This document shows positions 18,003 through 26,376 of a stretch of DNA of 64,000 bases, in pieces (position 1 is the first letter of the stretch; every line of letters begins with the position of its first letter). The notes below the pieces were generated by a model. It searched no databases and was not told the origin of the DNA. It saw only the letters and a program-made list of their open reading frames with translations. This DNA is from Thioalkalicoccus limnaeus. GTDB taxonomy: Bacteria; Pseudomonadota; Gammaproteobacteria; Chromatiales; Chromatiaceae. The stretch spans positions 62,001 through 126,000 of the forward strand of contig NZ_JBDKXB010000005.1 of the NCBI RefSeq assembly GCF_041197575.1, in the 5' to 3' direction. A program made the position numbers and the translations under genes.

Positions 18003-20177
18003 CTATCCGAGGGTTGCCTTGCACTGCCGGCGCCGCGCGTGCAGCGTGGGCTCGGTGTAGCCGTTGGGTGCCGCGCGTCCGTTGAAGATCAGGTCACTGG
18101 CGGCCTGGAAGGCGACACCGTCGAATGCCGGCGCGAGCGGGCGGTACAGCGGATCGGCGGCATTCTGTTCATCGACGACACGGGCCATCCGCTGGAGGCT
18201 CTCGATGACCTGTTCCCGGGTGACGATCCCGTGGTGGAGCCAGTTGGCGAGGTGTTGGCTCGAGATCCTGAGCGTGGCGCGGTCCTCCATCAGGCCGACG
18301 TCGGTGATATCGGGCACCTTCGAGCAGCCGACGCCCTGATCGATCCAACGCACCACGTACCCGAGGATGCCCTGGCAATTGTTGTCAACCTCCTGCTGGA
18401 TGGTCTCCGGCGACCAGTCGGCATGCGGGTCGATCGGAATCTCCAGCAGTGTCTCGAGCGCCGCGCGCCGCCCGCCAGCGGCGAGCTCGGCCTGGCGTGC
18501 GGCGACGTCGACCTGGTGGTAGTGCATCGCGTGCAGCGTCGCCGCGGTCGGCGAGGGCACCCAGGCGCAACTGGCTCCGGACAGCGGGTGGGCCTGTTTG
18601 GTCGCGATCATCGCGGCCATCGCGTCGGGCATCGTCCACATGCCCTTGCCGATCTGGGCGTGGCCGGGCAGCCCGCATGCGAGTCCCAGATCCATGTTCC
18701 AGTCCTCGTAGGCGAGCAGCCAGGGCGCGGACTTCATGTCGGCCTTGCGCAGCACGGCGCCGGCCTCCATCACCGAATGGATCTCGTCGCCGGTGCGATC
18801 GAGGAATCCGGTGTTGATGAAGATCACGCGCTCGCGCGCCGCGCGGATGCATGCCTTGAGGTTCAGGGTCGTACGCCGCTCTTCGTCCATGATCCCGATC
18901 TTGATCGTGTTGCGGGCCAGTCCCAACGCGTCCTCGATGCGGCCGAACAGCTCGACGGTGAAGGCCACCTCGTCAGGCCCGTGCATCTTGGGCTTGACGA
19001 TGTAGAGGCTGCCGGCCTTGGAATTGCGGTGACGGCCGAGCCCTTTCAGGTCATGGAGTGCGGCGAACGCGGTCATCATGCCATCGAGCATTCCTTCGGG
19101 GATCTCGTCGCCGTCATCGGTCAGGACCACGTCGGTCGTCATCAGGTGACCGACATTGCGCACGAGCATCAGCGAGCGGCCCGGCCGCGTCAGCTCGGTT
19201 CCGTCGGGAACGAGGTAGCGCCGATCGGGTGCCAGCGCCCGTTCGACCTTGCGCCCGCCTTTGTCGAAGGCGACCGTCAGGTCGCCCTTCATCAGACCAA
19301 GCCAGTGCCGATAGACACCGACCTTGTCGGCGGTGTCGACGGCTGCGACCGAGTCTTCGCAGTCCTGAATCGTCGTCACCGCCGACTCGAGCACCACATC
19401 CTTGACGCCGGACGGACTCGTCCGGCCGATGAGGTGGCCGCGGTCGATCTGGATCTCGATATGCAGCCCGTGATGGACGAGCAGCAGCGCCGTGGGTGCC
19501 TCGGCCGTACCCTGATAACCGAGGAACTGCGCTGGCGTGGCCAGCGAGGTATCGGAATTGTCCGGGAGCCCCACGACCAGTGCCCCGTCTTCGATCCGAT
19601 AGGAGATAGCCTGCGAGTGCGAGCCGCGGGTCAAGGGTACGGCCTGATCGAGGAACCGGTTGGCATAAGCGACGACGGCGGCACCACGGGCCGGGTTGTA
19701 TTGCGCGCCGCGTTCGCGGCCGTCGTCGTCGGGGATCGCGTCGGTGCCGTAGAGGGCATCGTAGAGGCTGCCCCAGCGCGCGTTCGCGGCGTTCAGCGCA
19801 TAGCGCGCGTTGCTGACCGGCACCACCAGCTGCGGCCCGGCCACTGTCGCGATCTCGGGGTCGACGTTCGCCGTCGACACGCTGAAGTCGTCGCCTTCTG
19901 GAACCAGATAGCCGATCTCCGTCAGGAAGGCGCGGTACTCGCTCACATCGAGCGGTTGGCCCTCGCGGGCCCGGTGCCAGGTGTCGAGTTCGGCCTGGAG
20001 TCGGTCGCGGATCGCCAACAGTTCCCGGTTTCGCGGTGCGAGATCTCGAACGATTCGGCCGAGCTCGGCGAAGAAGTGCTCGGCGCTGATTCCGGTCCCG
20101 GGGGCGATCTCGTCGGTGACGAGGTCGTACAAGGGCTTGGCGACACGCAGGCCGCCGACGGTCATCCGATCGATCAT
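18003..20177 (-). CDS. glcB: malate synthase G
   Basis: Condenses glyoxylate with acetyl-CoA to malate in the glyoxylate shunt and glycolate use. The 724-residue length equals that of the G isoform. Visible family stretches include MIDRMTVGGLRVAKPLYDLV, TIQDCEDSVAAVDTADKV, NVGHLMTTDVVL and MEDRATLRISSQHLANWLHH. The start at 20177 has an AGGAG 10 bases upstream. The open frame continues to 20483, but that extension runs through a mobile-element-like repeat and is not part of the protein. The 33-base gap between this repeat and the ATG means its promoter may lie in, or be affected by, the repeat. No glc or ace operon partners are adjacent. Confidence 0.96.
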   Translation of the reverse strand: MIDRMTVGGLRVAKPLYDLVTDEIAPGTGISAEHFFAELGRIVRDLAPRNRELLAIRDRLQAELDTWHRAREGQPLDVSEYRAFLTEIGYLVPEGDDFSVSTANVDPEIATVAGPQLVVPVSNARYALNAANARWGSLYDALYGTDAIPDDDGRERGAQYNPARGAAVVAYANRFLDQAVPLTRGSHSQAISYRIEDGALVVGLPDNSDTSLATPAQFLGYQGTAEAPTALLLVHHGLHIEIQIDRGHLIGRTSPSGVKDVVLESAVTTIQDCEDSVAAVDTADKVGVYRHWLGLMKGDLTVAFDKGGRKVERALAPDRRYLVPDGTELTRPGRSLMLVRNVGHLMTTDVVLTDDGDEIPEGMLDGMMTAFAALHDLKGLGRHRNSKAGSLYIVKPKMHGPDEVAFTVELFGRIEDALGLARNTIKIGIMDEERRTTLNLKACIRAARERVIFINTGFLDRTGDEIHSVMEAGAVLRKADMKSAPWLLAYEDWNMDLGLACGLPGHAQIGKGMWTMPDAMAAMIATKQAHPLSGASCAWVPSPTAATLHAMHYHQVDVAARQAELAAGGRRAALETLLEIPIDPHADWSPETIQQEVDNNCQGILGYVVRWIDQGVGCSKVPDITDVGLMEDRATLRISSQHLANWLHHGIVTREQVIESLQRMARVVDEQNAADPLYRPLAPAFDGVAFQAASDLIFNGRAAPNGYTEPTLHARRRQCKATLG

Positions 20178-20211
20178 GGGTCGTTTCTCCTGCGCATTTT
20201 CGGCCTGGGTA

Positions 20212-20343
20212 TCAAGGGTTGCAAAAGTCATCGGAGATGGCTCGCTGCGACAGGCTGCAAGGATGTCCGTATCAGCTCGACGGCGGGATCCCTCCCGCCG
20301 ACGGTCGCCGCGACCCGCCTCCGATGACTTTCGGGACGATCGA
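20212..20343. mobile_element. MITE-like element, copy A
   Basis: 132-bp element flanked by TA dinucleotides (20210-20211 and 20344-20345). It matches copy B at 30939-31070 along its whole length with about nine substitutions and no gaps. The ends form an imperfect 25-bp terminal inverted repeat (about 19 matches) with a perfect inner part, aaagtcatcggag against ctccgatgacttt. The interior continues the dyad and closes with a cggcggg/cccgccg hairpin, so one strand could fold into a single long hairpin. It contains no gene. It lies between the LOG gene stop (5 bases away) and the glcB ribosome-binding site. Confidence 0.8.
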
Positions 20344-20347
20344 TATC

Positions 20348-21241
20348 TTACGTCAAGTGGTAGAAGCGCTGGATCCGCTGCCAGGCGTCGTCCGCCGTCT
20401 CGACGAACTCGACGAGCGCGGCGTCGTCGGGATCGATCGTGCCCTCGTCGATCAATGCCTCGAAGTCGATGATGCGCCGCCAATAGGACTCACCGAATAG
20501 CAGCACGGGCACCGGCTTCACCTTGCGTGTCTGGATCAGGGTCAGGGTCTCGAACAGTTCGTCGAGCGTTCCATAACCGCCGGGAAAGGCGACGAGCGCG
20601 CGGGCGCGCATCAGAAAATGCATCTTGCGCGCCGCGAAGTAATGGAACTGGAAACTCAGTTCCGGCGTCACGTAGAGGTTCGGTCGCTCCTCCTTCGGCA
20701 GCACGATGCTGAGACCGATGCTCTTGCCGCCGACATCGTCGGCGCCGCGGTTCGCGGCCTCCATGATCCCCGGTCCGCCGCCGGTCACGACGACGAAATG
20801 GCGATGACCGTTGGCTTGTGAGACGCGCGTGATGATCTGGGCGAGACGCCGGGCTTCCTCGTAGTAGGCGGCCTTTTCGATGAGCCGGCGAGCGACCGCG
20901 ACCCGTCGCGCGAGGGCCGTATCCCCCGGGCTCGACTGGGCCGCCTCTGCGGCCATGGCTAGCCGTTCGGCGGCAACCGCCGGATCCGGGATCCGCGTGC
21001 TGCCGAAGATCACGACGGTCGACTCGATGCCCTCGTCCTGCTGGATCAGTTCGGCCTTCATCAATTCCAGTTGCAGTCGGACCGGGCGCAGCTCCTGGCG
21101 CATCAAAAAATCCGTATCCGTATAGGCGAGACGATGAGCCGGTGCCCGGGTCTGCGGGGTGGTCGCGGGCAGATGAGCCGCGGTGCCGGCGTCGTCGCGG
21201 GCACTCGGAAAGACGCTGGTAAGGCGATCGTGGTCAGCCAT
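20348..21241 (-). CDS. LOG-family (TIGR00730-like) Rossmann protein
   Basis: 297 residues. Carries the LOG-family nucleotide-binding signature GGGPGIMEAANRGADDVGGK and the catalytic motif PGGYGTLDELFE. Family members cleave cytokinin-type or purine nucleoside 5'-monophosphates to free base and ribose phosphate; many are still mislabelled lysine decarboxylase. The start at 21241 has GAGGA 6 bases upstream. The N-terminal 60 residues are variable and probably disordered. It lies upstream of glcB on the same strand, separated only by the MITE-like element, and the functional link is unclear. Confidence 0.9.
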   Translation of the reverse strand: MADHDRLTSVFPSARDDAGTAAHLPATTPQTRAPAHRLAYTDTDFLMRQELRPVRLQLELMKAELIQQDEGIESTVVIFGSTRIPDPAVAAERLAMAAEAAQSSPGDTALARRVAVARRLIEKAAYYEEARRLAQIITRVSQANGHRHFVVVTGGGPGIMEAANRGADDVGGKSIGLSIVLPKEERPNLYVTPELSFQFHYFAARKMHFLMRARALVAFPGGYGTLDELFETLTLIQTRKVKPVPVLLFGESYWRRIIDFEALIDEGTIDPDDAALVEFVETADDAWQRIQRFYHLT

Positions 21242-21347
21242 CGTGGTCCTCGATGATCGGTTTGGCGCGCGCAACGGGCGCGGGCTCGCCACGATTATAT
21301 TGGGGCGATTTGGTGATCATGCAGACGATTCGATGACCCCGTGTCCC

Positions 21348-23951
21348 TCAGAAGTCTTCTCGCCATGTGGACCCAGGATCCTGGTTGTTGGATTCGCGCG
21401 GGGCGGCGGCGAACGGGGTCAATGCCAGGAAGGCATCGAGATGGCGCTGGGCCAGATCGGTGCGCCCCTGGCGCCCGAGTACACGATAATGGTAATAGTG
21501 TCGCCCAGCCCGGACGAATCCCTGCCCGGTTTCGTCGACCCGGGTCAGATAGGGATCGTCGGCGGGCGGAACCTGTTCCGCCAGGGTTTCGTAAAAGAGC
21601 CCGAGCTCGGCGCCGACCATCCACCGCACCTCGCCGGTATGGACCTCGCGTTGCGAGCGCGGGGCGCCGTATTCGATGACCGGACGATTGCGCGTGTTCA
21701 GAGGAAAGTCATCGAACAGGCCGCTGGCGGACGCATTGCCGGCGTAAAAGCGCAGTGAGATGGCCTTCAGGAGTTCCTCCGGTAGCGTCGGATTCCCAGC
21801 TAGGGCTCGGCCATGCTGGACCAGCACGTCCGGATCGAGATGGACGTCCTCGTCCGAGCCGATCAGCGCGATGATCGAGCCGTTCGGGAACAGGTCGCCG
21901 CGCCAGACCACGACCTGTGGAAAGGTCTCGATCATGGTCCGTGCGATGCTACCCAGTTCCTTCGCGGTGAGTTGGTAAAGCGGCAGCCATTGCACGAAGA
22001 GCCCGCCGTCGGCGAGCCGTTGGCGGGCGATGTCGTAATGCTCGCGCGTGTACAGGTTGCCGGTTCCGGCCTTCCAGGGTGTGAACAGATCGCTGATGAT
22101 CAGGTCGTAGTCGACTTGCGCATGGCGCAGGCAGTGATGAGCATCCTGGGCACGGACTCGGACTCTGGGGTCCTCGAACAGCGCCCCGTTCCAGGGTGCG
22201 AAATGGCGTTCCGCCAAGTCGACGACCTCCGGCAGGATCTCGCAGATGTCGACACGTTCGACGGGAAAACGCAACGCCGTCCCGGCCGTGATCCCCGTGC
22301 CCAGGCCGAGATAGAAGATCCGTCGCGGATCCGGATGCGTCATCATCGGGATCAGTGTCCGATTGCGCTCGGACTCCAGCGACATGGTGCCGCCGAGGGT
22401 GTAGTAGTTGTTGACCCGGATCACCCGATGCTCGCCGCGTTGCACGACGGTCACCGTCGCGTGGCTCCCTTCACGCAGGTCCAAGAGTCGCTCACCGGCC
22501 ACGGTGTCGAGTCGGGCCGCGGTCAAACCGCCGGGCCGTACCAGGAGCAACGCGACGGCGGCTGTCGCCAGCGGTGCCGCGTAACCGATCCGTTGTGCCC
22601 AAGGACGGGGTTCCCGGATCAGCAGCCCGGCGGCCAGCGCCGGATAGACGGCCGCGAGCGCAAGCAAGGCGCCACTCACACCGAGCAATGGCAGCAGCAC
22701 GAAGCCAGCCACCAGCGAACCCATGATGGCCCCGGCCGTGTTCATCGCGACGAGACGGCCGAGCGCCTCGCCGGGCTCGGGCCGAGTGGCCTCGATGATT
22801 CGCAACAGGTAAGGCAAAACGGCGCCGAGCAGGATGCCCGGCAGGACCATGATGACCAGCGCGAGACGACCGACTGCGGCCAGGTAATCCAGCCAGGCGG
22901 CGCCGGCGCCGACGTAGCCGAGGCCGTCGGTCGCGATATGGAAGGCCCATGGCGAGGCCGCGATCACGCCGGCGGCCAGCAGCAACAGGCCGACCAGCAG
23001 GGTCCGTGGTTCGATGACCTTGATTCGGGCGAGCGCGTTGGCGGCCAGAGAGCCGAGGGTCAGCGCCAGCAGGAACGAGGTCAGGACGATCGAGTAGGTG
23101 TACACCGAGTTCTGTAGGACCTGTGCGAATAGGCGAGTCCAGAGCACCTCGACGCCGAGGGTCGCAAAACCGGATGCCAGCGCGATGCCGTCGACCAGTC
23201 GCGGTGGCAAGAGTACCGTGGCCTTTGTGCGGGCGGGGGGCGGCGGCGAGGCCTGTTCCTCGTTTTCGGTCAACGGCCTGGGCGGGCGGACGTGACGCGC
23301 CAGCGCCAAGGCCGCGGCACCGACCGCCAGATCGAGCCCGATGGCGAGTAGGTAGGCACCGTGGAAGCCCAGCGCGATCGGCAACACGAAGCCGGCCGCG
23401 AGGGCGCCGGTTGCCGAGCCGAAGGTGTTCAGCGCGTACAGGGCCGTACCGGTCGTCGCCAGCCGTCCGCTCGCACGCACCATGAACTGCCCCATCATCG
23501 GCAGGGTCCCGCCCATCAGGAAGGCCGATGGAAAGAGGACCAGGGTCGCGACCAGGATACGCAGTGTCAGGTCGGCCCACGGAAGGTCGCCGACCACCGC
23601 GTAAAGGCCGGGATACAGCGCGTGGTACAGATCGGTCAGCAGAAAGTGTCCAAGGGCGGTCGCGGCGACGGCGATCTCGAGCAGGCCGAAGGTGGCGAGC
23701 GCCGAGCGGACCCGCGGCGCTTGTCGTCCCCAGAACCAGCCGCCGGCGGCGAGTCCGGCGAAGAAGATCGCGATCGCGAGCGCTGCGGCCTGAGCCGTGT
23801 TGCCGAACAGCAATCCGAGTTCGCGCACCCAGAGGACCTGGTAAACCAGGGCGGCGAAGCCGGATACGACGAAGAGGCCGGCGGCGATCCAGCGGCCAGC
23901 TCCGGCCGTCCCGGCGACTGGTGCCGAGTCAGGGCGTTTCGGGATAACCAT
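21348..23951 (-). CDS. fused MFS-like membrane / spermidine synthase-like protein
   Basis: 867 residues. The N-terminal ~500 residues contain about 12-14 membrane helices. The C-terminal part is a SAM-dependent, spermidine-synthase-like Rossmann domain (RRIFYLGLGTGITAGTALRF, VDICEILPEVVDLAERHFAP, DLIISDLFTPW). The catalytic aspartate motif of true spermidine synthases (D-S/T-T/S-D-P) is replaced by SDLFTP, so polyamine synthesis is doubtful. Its first 23 bases overlap the end of the zinc permease gene, making it the last gene of that operon. A transport or envelope-modification role is inference. Confidence 0.85.
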   Translation of the reverse strand: MVIPKRPDSAPVAGTAGAGRWIAAGLFVVSGFAALVYQVLWVRELGLLFGNTAQAAALAIAIFFAGLAAGGWFWGRQAPRVRSALATFGLLEIAVAATALGHFLLTDLYHALYPGLYAVVGDLPWADLTLRILVATLVLFPSAFLMGGTLPMMGQFMVRASGRLATTGTALYALNTFGSATGALAAGFVLPIALGFHGAYLLAIGLDLAVGAAALALARHVRPPRPLTENEEQASPPPPARTKATVLLPPRLVDGIALASGFATLGVEVLWTRLFAQVLQNSVYTYSIVLTSFLLALTLGSLAANALARIKVIEPRTLLVGLLLLAAGVIAASPWAFHIATDGLGYVGAGAAWLDYLAAVGRLALVIMVLPGILLGAVLPYLLRIIEATRPEPGEALGRLVAMNTAGAIMGSLVAGFVLLPLLGVSGALLALAAVYPALAAGLLIREPRPWAQRIGYAAPLATAAVALLLVRPGGLTAARLDTVAGERLLDLREGSHATVTVVQRGEHRVIRVNNYYTLGGTMSLESERNRTLIPMMTHPDPRRIFYLGLGTGITAGTALRFPVERVDICEILPEVVDLAERHFAPWNGALFEDPRVRVRAQDAHHCLRHAQVDYDLIISDLFTPWKAGTGNLYTREHYDIARQRLADGGLFVQWLPLYQLTAKELGSIARTMIETFPQVVVWRGDLFPNGSIIALIGSDEDVHLDPDVLVQHGRALAGNPTLPEELLKAISLRFYAGNASASGLFDDFPLNTRNRPVIEYGAPRSQREVHTGEVRWMVGAELGLFYETLAEQVPPADDPYLTRVDETGQGFVRAGRHYYHYRVLGRQGRTDLAQRHLDAFLALTPFAAAPRESNNQDPGSTWREDF

Positions 23952-24795
23952 CGGCGGGGGCGGTCAGCGGCGAGCGCGTGAGGCGCTGATCCAAGGTTCG
24001 CGCGGCCGGCGCGCGACGCGAGGACACGAGCCGCAATAGGCTGAGCAGGGTCAGCGTCAATACCATCACCGGGCCGAAGGGTTGATCCAGTGCGATGGCC
24101 GCGACGAAGGCGATCAGATACGCCACGATGGCGATCGTGGCGGTCAGCAGCAAGACCAAGAACCAACCACGCGCCAGGCCCCAGGCGATCCAGGCTGGCA
24201 CGAAGACCAGCGCGAACGCGGCCATGACGCCGTAGGTGGTCGTGGCGACCGCCACGGCGGCGACGACCAGTAGGTCGAAGAACAGATGGTGGCGCCAGCC
24301 CGGTATATCGTTCGCGGAATAGTGATCGGGGAAGAACCGCGACATCAATAGGCGTCGAGACAGCCAAGGCATGGCCAGGACAGCGACACCCAGGATCAGC
24401 CCAGCCGCCCACAGATGACCAATGCCGGTGAAATAGAGTTGGCCGTCCATCAGGGATTTTCCAATCATCTCGCCATGTGCGCTGAAGGCCGATGCCACGA
24501 GCGCAAGGCTCCAGCCGACGAGGATGAAGATCACGAAATGGTCGTTTCCGGCACGCTCGAGCAATCCTTTGAGGGTTGCTGCCAAGCCTGCGGCCACGAG
24601 GGCCCCGAGCATGACCGGCGCATGGATCAGGACCGCCAGTACGCCGCCGGCCGCTGCGACCTGCGCATAGGCCAGTGCCGCCAGCCATTCGTCGCGCAGT
24701 CGCAGGTAGACGCCGATCACGGCGGCGACCGGTGCCAGCAAAAGCCCGGTCACGAAGGGGAGATGAAACAAGGGGTCGAAGAGCAATTCAAACAT
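23929..24795 (-). CDS. znuB: zinc-type metal ABC transporter permease
   Basis: 288-residue inner-membrane permease of the ABC-3 (ZnuB/MntB) family with about eight membrane helices. Family stretches include YLRLRDEWLAALAYAQVAAA and TTTYGVMAAFALVFVPAWIA. It would pass metal released by the substrate-binding protein into the cytoplasm using the ATPase encoded just upstream; start and stop overlap by 1 base (TGATG). The adjacent Zur-type palindrome and the histidine-rich outer-membrane protein favour zinc over manganese. The final 30 residues form a basic cytoplasmic tail. Confidence 0.88.
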   Translation of the reverse strand: MFELLFDPLFHLPFVTGLLLAPVAAVIGVYLRLRDEWLAALAYAQVAAAGGVLAVLIHAPVMLGALVAAGLAATLKGLLERAGNDHFVIFILVGWSLALVASAFSAHGEMIGKSLMDGQLYFTGIGHLWAAGLILGVAVLAMPWLSRRLLMSRFFPDHYSANDIPGWRHHLFFDLLVVAAVAVATTTYGVMAAFALVFVPAWIAWGLARGWFLVLLLTATIAIVAYLIAFVAAIALDQPFGPVMVLTLTLLSLLRLVSSRRAPAARTLDQRLTRSPLTAPADGYPETP

Positions 24796-25364
24796 CAGGA
24801 CGAGACCGATAAGACGCGGGAACAGACGGCCTCGATGAACGAAGCCTCGTGGCTGACGACGAGCAGCGTGCGACCGTTCAGCTCTTCACGAATGAGCCGG
24901 ACCAGGGTGTCCATGGTCGCGGGATCCAGGTTGTTCGTGGGTTCGTCGAGCAGGATGAGGTCCGACGGACTGCCCATGCAGGCCCACACTTGGACGATCT
25001 GAAACTGTCCACCGCTGAGCCGATCCATGCGGCCCTTGAGTAGGCGCGCCACATCCTCCGGCGCCTTTCGCTTCGAGGCGCCGGTCAGGCGCACCAGGTC
25101 CCGGCCGGTCAACGGGAATTCTCGTGGTCGCACCGGCTGCTGGCGATGGTGGGCCAGGCGGATGTCCGGGAGCTTGTCGATCTGTCCCGAGAAGACCCGC
25201 GCCACGCCGGTGATGGCCTTCAGAAGCGTGGACTTCCCGGAGCCATTGCTGCCGAGTAAGCCGAGCACCTCGCCGCGATGCAGATCGAACGACACTGGGC
25301 CGACGACGGGCCGTCCATAGCCCGCGACGACCTGGTCGCATTGGAGTAGCCGTTCCGCCTTCAT
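24795..25364 (-). CDS. znuC: zinc-type metal ABC transporter ATPase
   Basis: 189-residue ABC ATPase with Walker A LLGSNGSGKSTLL, signature LSGGQFQIVQVW, Walker B DLILLDEPTNNLD and the switch histidine in LLVVSHEASF. It is shorter than typical ZnuC (about 250), because it lacks the C-terminal extension and has a compact helical domain. The start at 25364 overlaps the end of the binding-protein gene by 4 bases (ATGA). A longer open frame to 25472 runs inside that gene and is not used. It energises the ZnuB-like permease. Confidence 0.88.
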   Translation of the reverse strand: MKAERLLQCDQVVAGYGRPVVGPVSFDLHRGEVLGLLGSNGSGKSTLLKAITGVARVFSGQIDKLPDIRLAHHRQQPVRPREFPLTGRDLVRLTGASKRKAPEDVARLLKGRMDRLSGGQFQIVQVWACMGSPSDLILLDEPTNNLDPATMDTLVRLIREELNGRTLLVVSHEASFIEAVCSRVLSVSS

Positions 25365-26257
25365 TGGCTCAGGGTGCCGGCCATCGCGCTGACCCACTGG
25401 TCGATCAGGTTCAGATAATCGTCGGCGTTGGCCCCCAGCGGCGGATCCAATGGTAGCGCGTACAAGGGCCACCCGAGTTGATCGGCGACGAAGCGGGCGC
25501 CGCGTTCCTCGTGGTGGATAGCACGGATCACGACACCCTGCCGGCCCTCGAGGTCGCGCACCAGATCGCGCAGATGGCGGGCCGTCGGCGGGATGCCCGG
25601 CAATGGCTCGACGAAGCCGAGGATCGGGACGTTCAGGCGAAAGGCCAGGTAATCGGCATCTTCATGATAGAAGACGACGCCCGGTGCCCCTTGCACGCGT
25701 GCCTCCCAGGCCGGCATCCGTGATTCGACCTGGCGCACGAAGGACTCGGCGTTGGCGCGGAAGCGATCGGCGTTCGCCGGGTCGAGGCGCGCCAGCCGTT
25801 CGGCGAGCGCGCGGCCGGCCTGAGCCATGCGGATCGGATCCATGTTCACGTGAGGATTGCCGGAGGGGTGGACATCGCCGAGCGCTCGGTCTGCCGGTCC
25901 GCCGACGCCGATCAGTTCCACGTGGGCCGCGGCCTCGAAATAGCCCGGCTGACCGGGGTTGAGGCTCGGGTTGGCGGCCCCTTGCAAGGCCGCCGGCAGC
26001 CAGCCGATCTCGAGCTCGGCGCCGACGGCGACGACGAGATCGGCGCCGCGCAACGCGGCCATGTGGCTGGGGCGGGCCGACAGATAGTGCGCGTCACGGT
26101 CTGGTGGGGCCAGGACCCGGACGGATACGGCATCGCCGCCGACCGTGTTCGACAGCATGCCCATCGCGGAGGTGGTGGCCACGATACTGACCGTGGCCTG
26201 GGCTGCGCCCACGATCAAAAACAATAGTAGACCTGATAACCATTTGATCATCTTCAC
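25361..26257 (-). CDS. znuA: zinc-type ABC transporter substrate-binding protein
   Basis: 298 residues with a Sec signal peptide (MKMIKWLSGLLLFLIVGAAQA). It is a cluster A-I metal-binding protein. Candidate ligands are His57 in DRDAHYLSARPSHM, His135 near GNPHVNMDP, His198 in VVFYHEDADYLAF and the acidic C-terminal loop. It lacks the long histidine-rich loop of E. coli ZnuA; instead the histidine-rich stretch is in the outer-membrane protein encoded upstream. It delivers metal from periplasm to ZnuB/ZnuC, and the three genes overlap end to end. Confidence 0.88.
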   Translation of the reverse strand: MKMIKWLSGLLLFLIVGAAQATVSIVATTSAMGMLSNTVGGDAVSVRVLAPPDRDAHYLSARPSHMAALRGADLVVAVGAELEIGWLPAALQGAANPSLNPGQPGYFEAAAHVELIGVGGPADRALGDVHPSGNPHVNMDPIRMAQAGRALAERLARLDPANADRFRANAESFVRQVESRMPAWEARVQGAPGVVFYHEDADYLAFRLNVPILGFVEPLPGIPPTARHLRDLVRDLEGRQGVVIRAIHHEERGARFVADQLGWPLYALPLDPPLGANADDYLNLIDQWVSAMAGTLSQ

Positions 26258-26339
26258 GTGCTCCCTCGGATTGAACAGCGGTCCGCGGGCTCCGTCGAAG
26301 ATGCGTACCGCGCGGACCAGATAGGCATGAAAGGGGTGG

Positions 26340-26367
26340 GGCGGACGCCGATCGACGGGCGCCCGCC
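26340..26367. repeat. intergenic hairpin between outer-membrane gene and znuA
   Basis: Inverted repeat ggcggacgcc (26340-26349) and ggcgcccgcc (26358-26367), one mismatch, 8-base loop, immediately downstream of the outer-membrane protein stop. There is no T-tract, so it is more likely a partial terminator or mRNA-stabilising hairpin lowering expression of znuACB relative to the first gene. Confidence 0.4.
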
Positions 26368-26376
26368 GCGGTTTGG

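Noticed and set aside
20178..20483. N-terminal extension of malate synthase
   Set aside because: It runs through the MITE-like repeat, and malate synthase G normally begins at the chosen start, which has a good ribosome-binding site.
21348..23951. Genuine spermidine synthase
   Set aside because: The catalytic aspartate motif is missing and the protein is mostly a membrane transporter-like domain.
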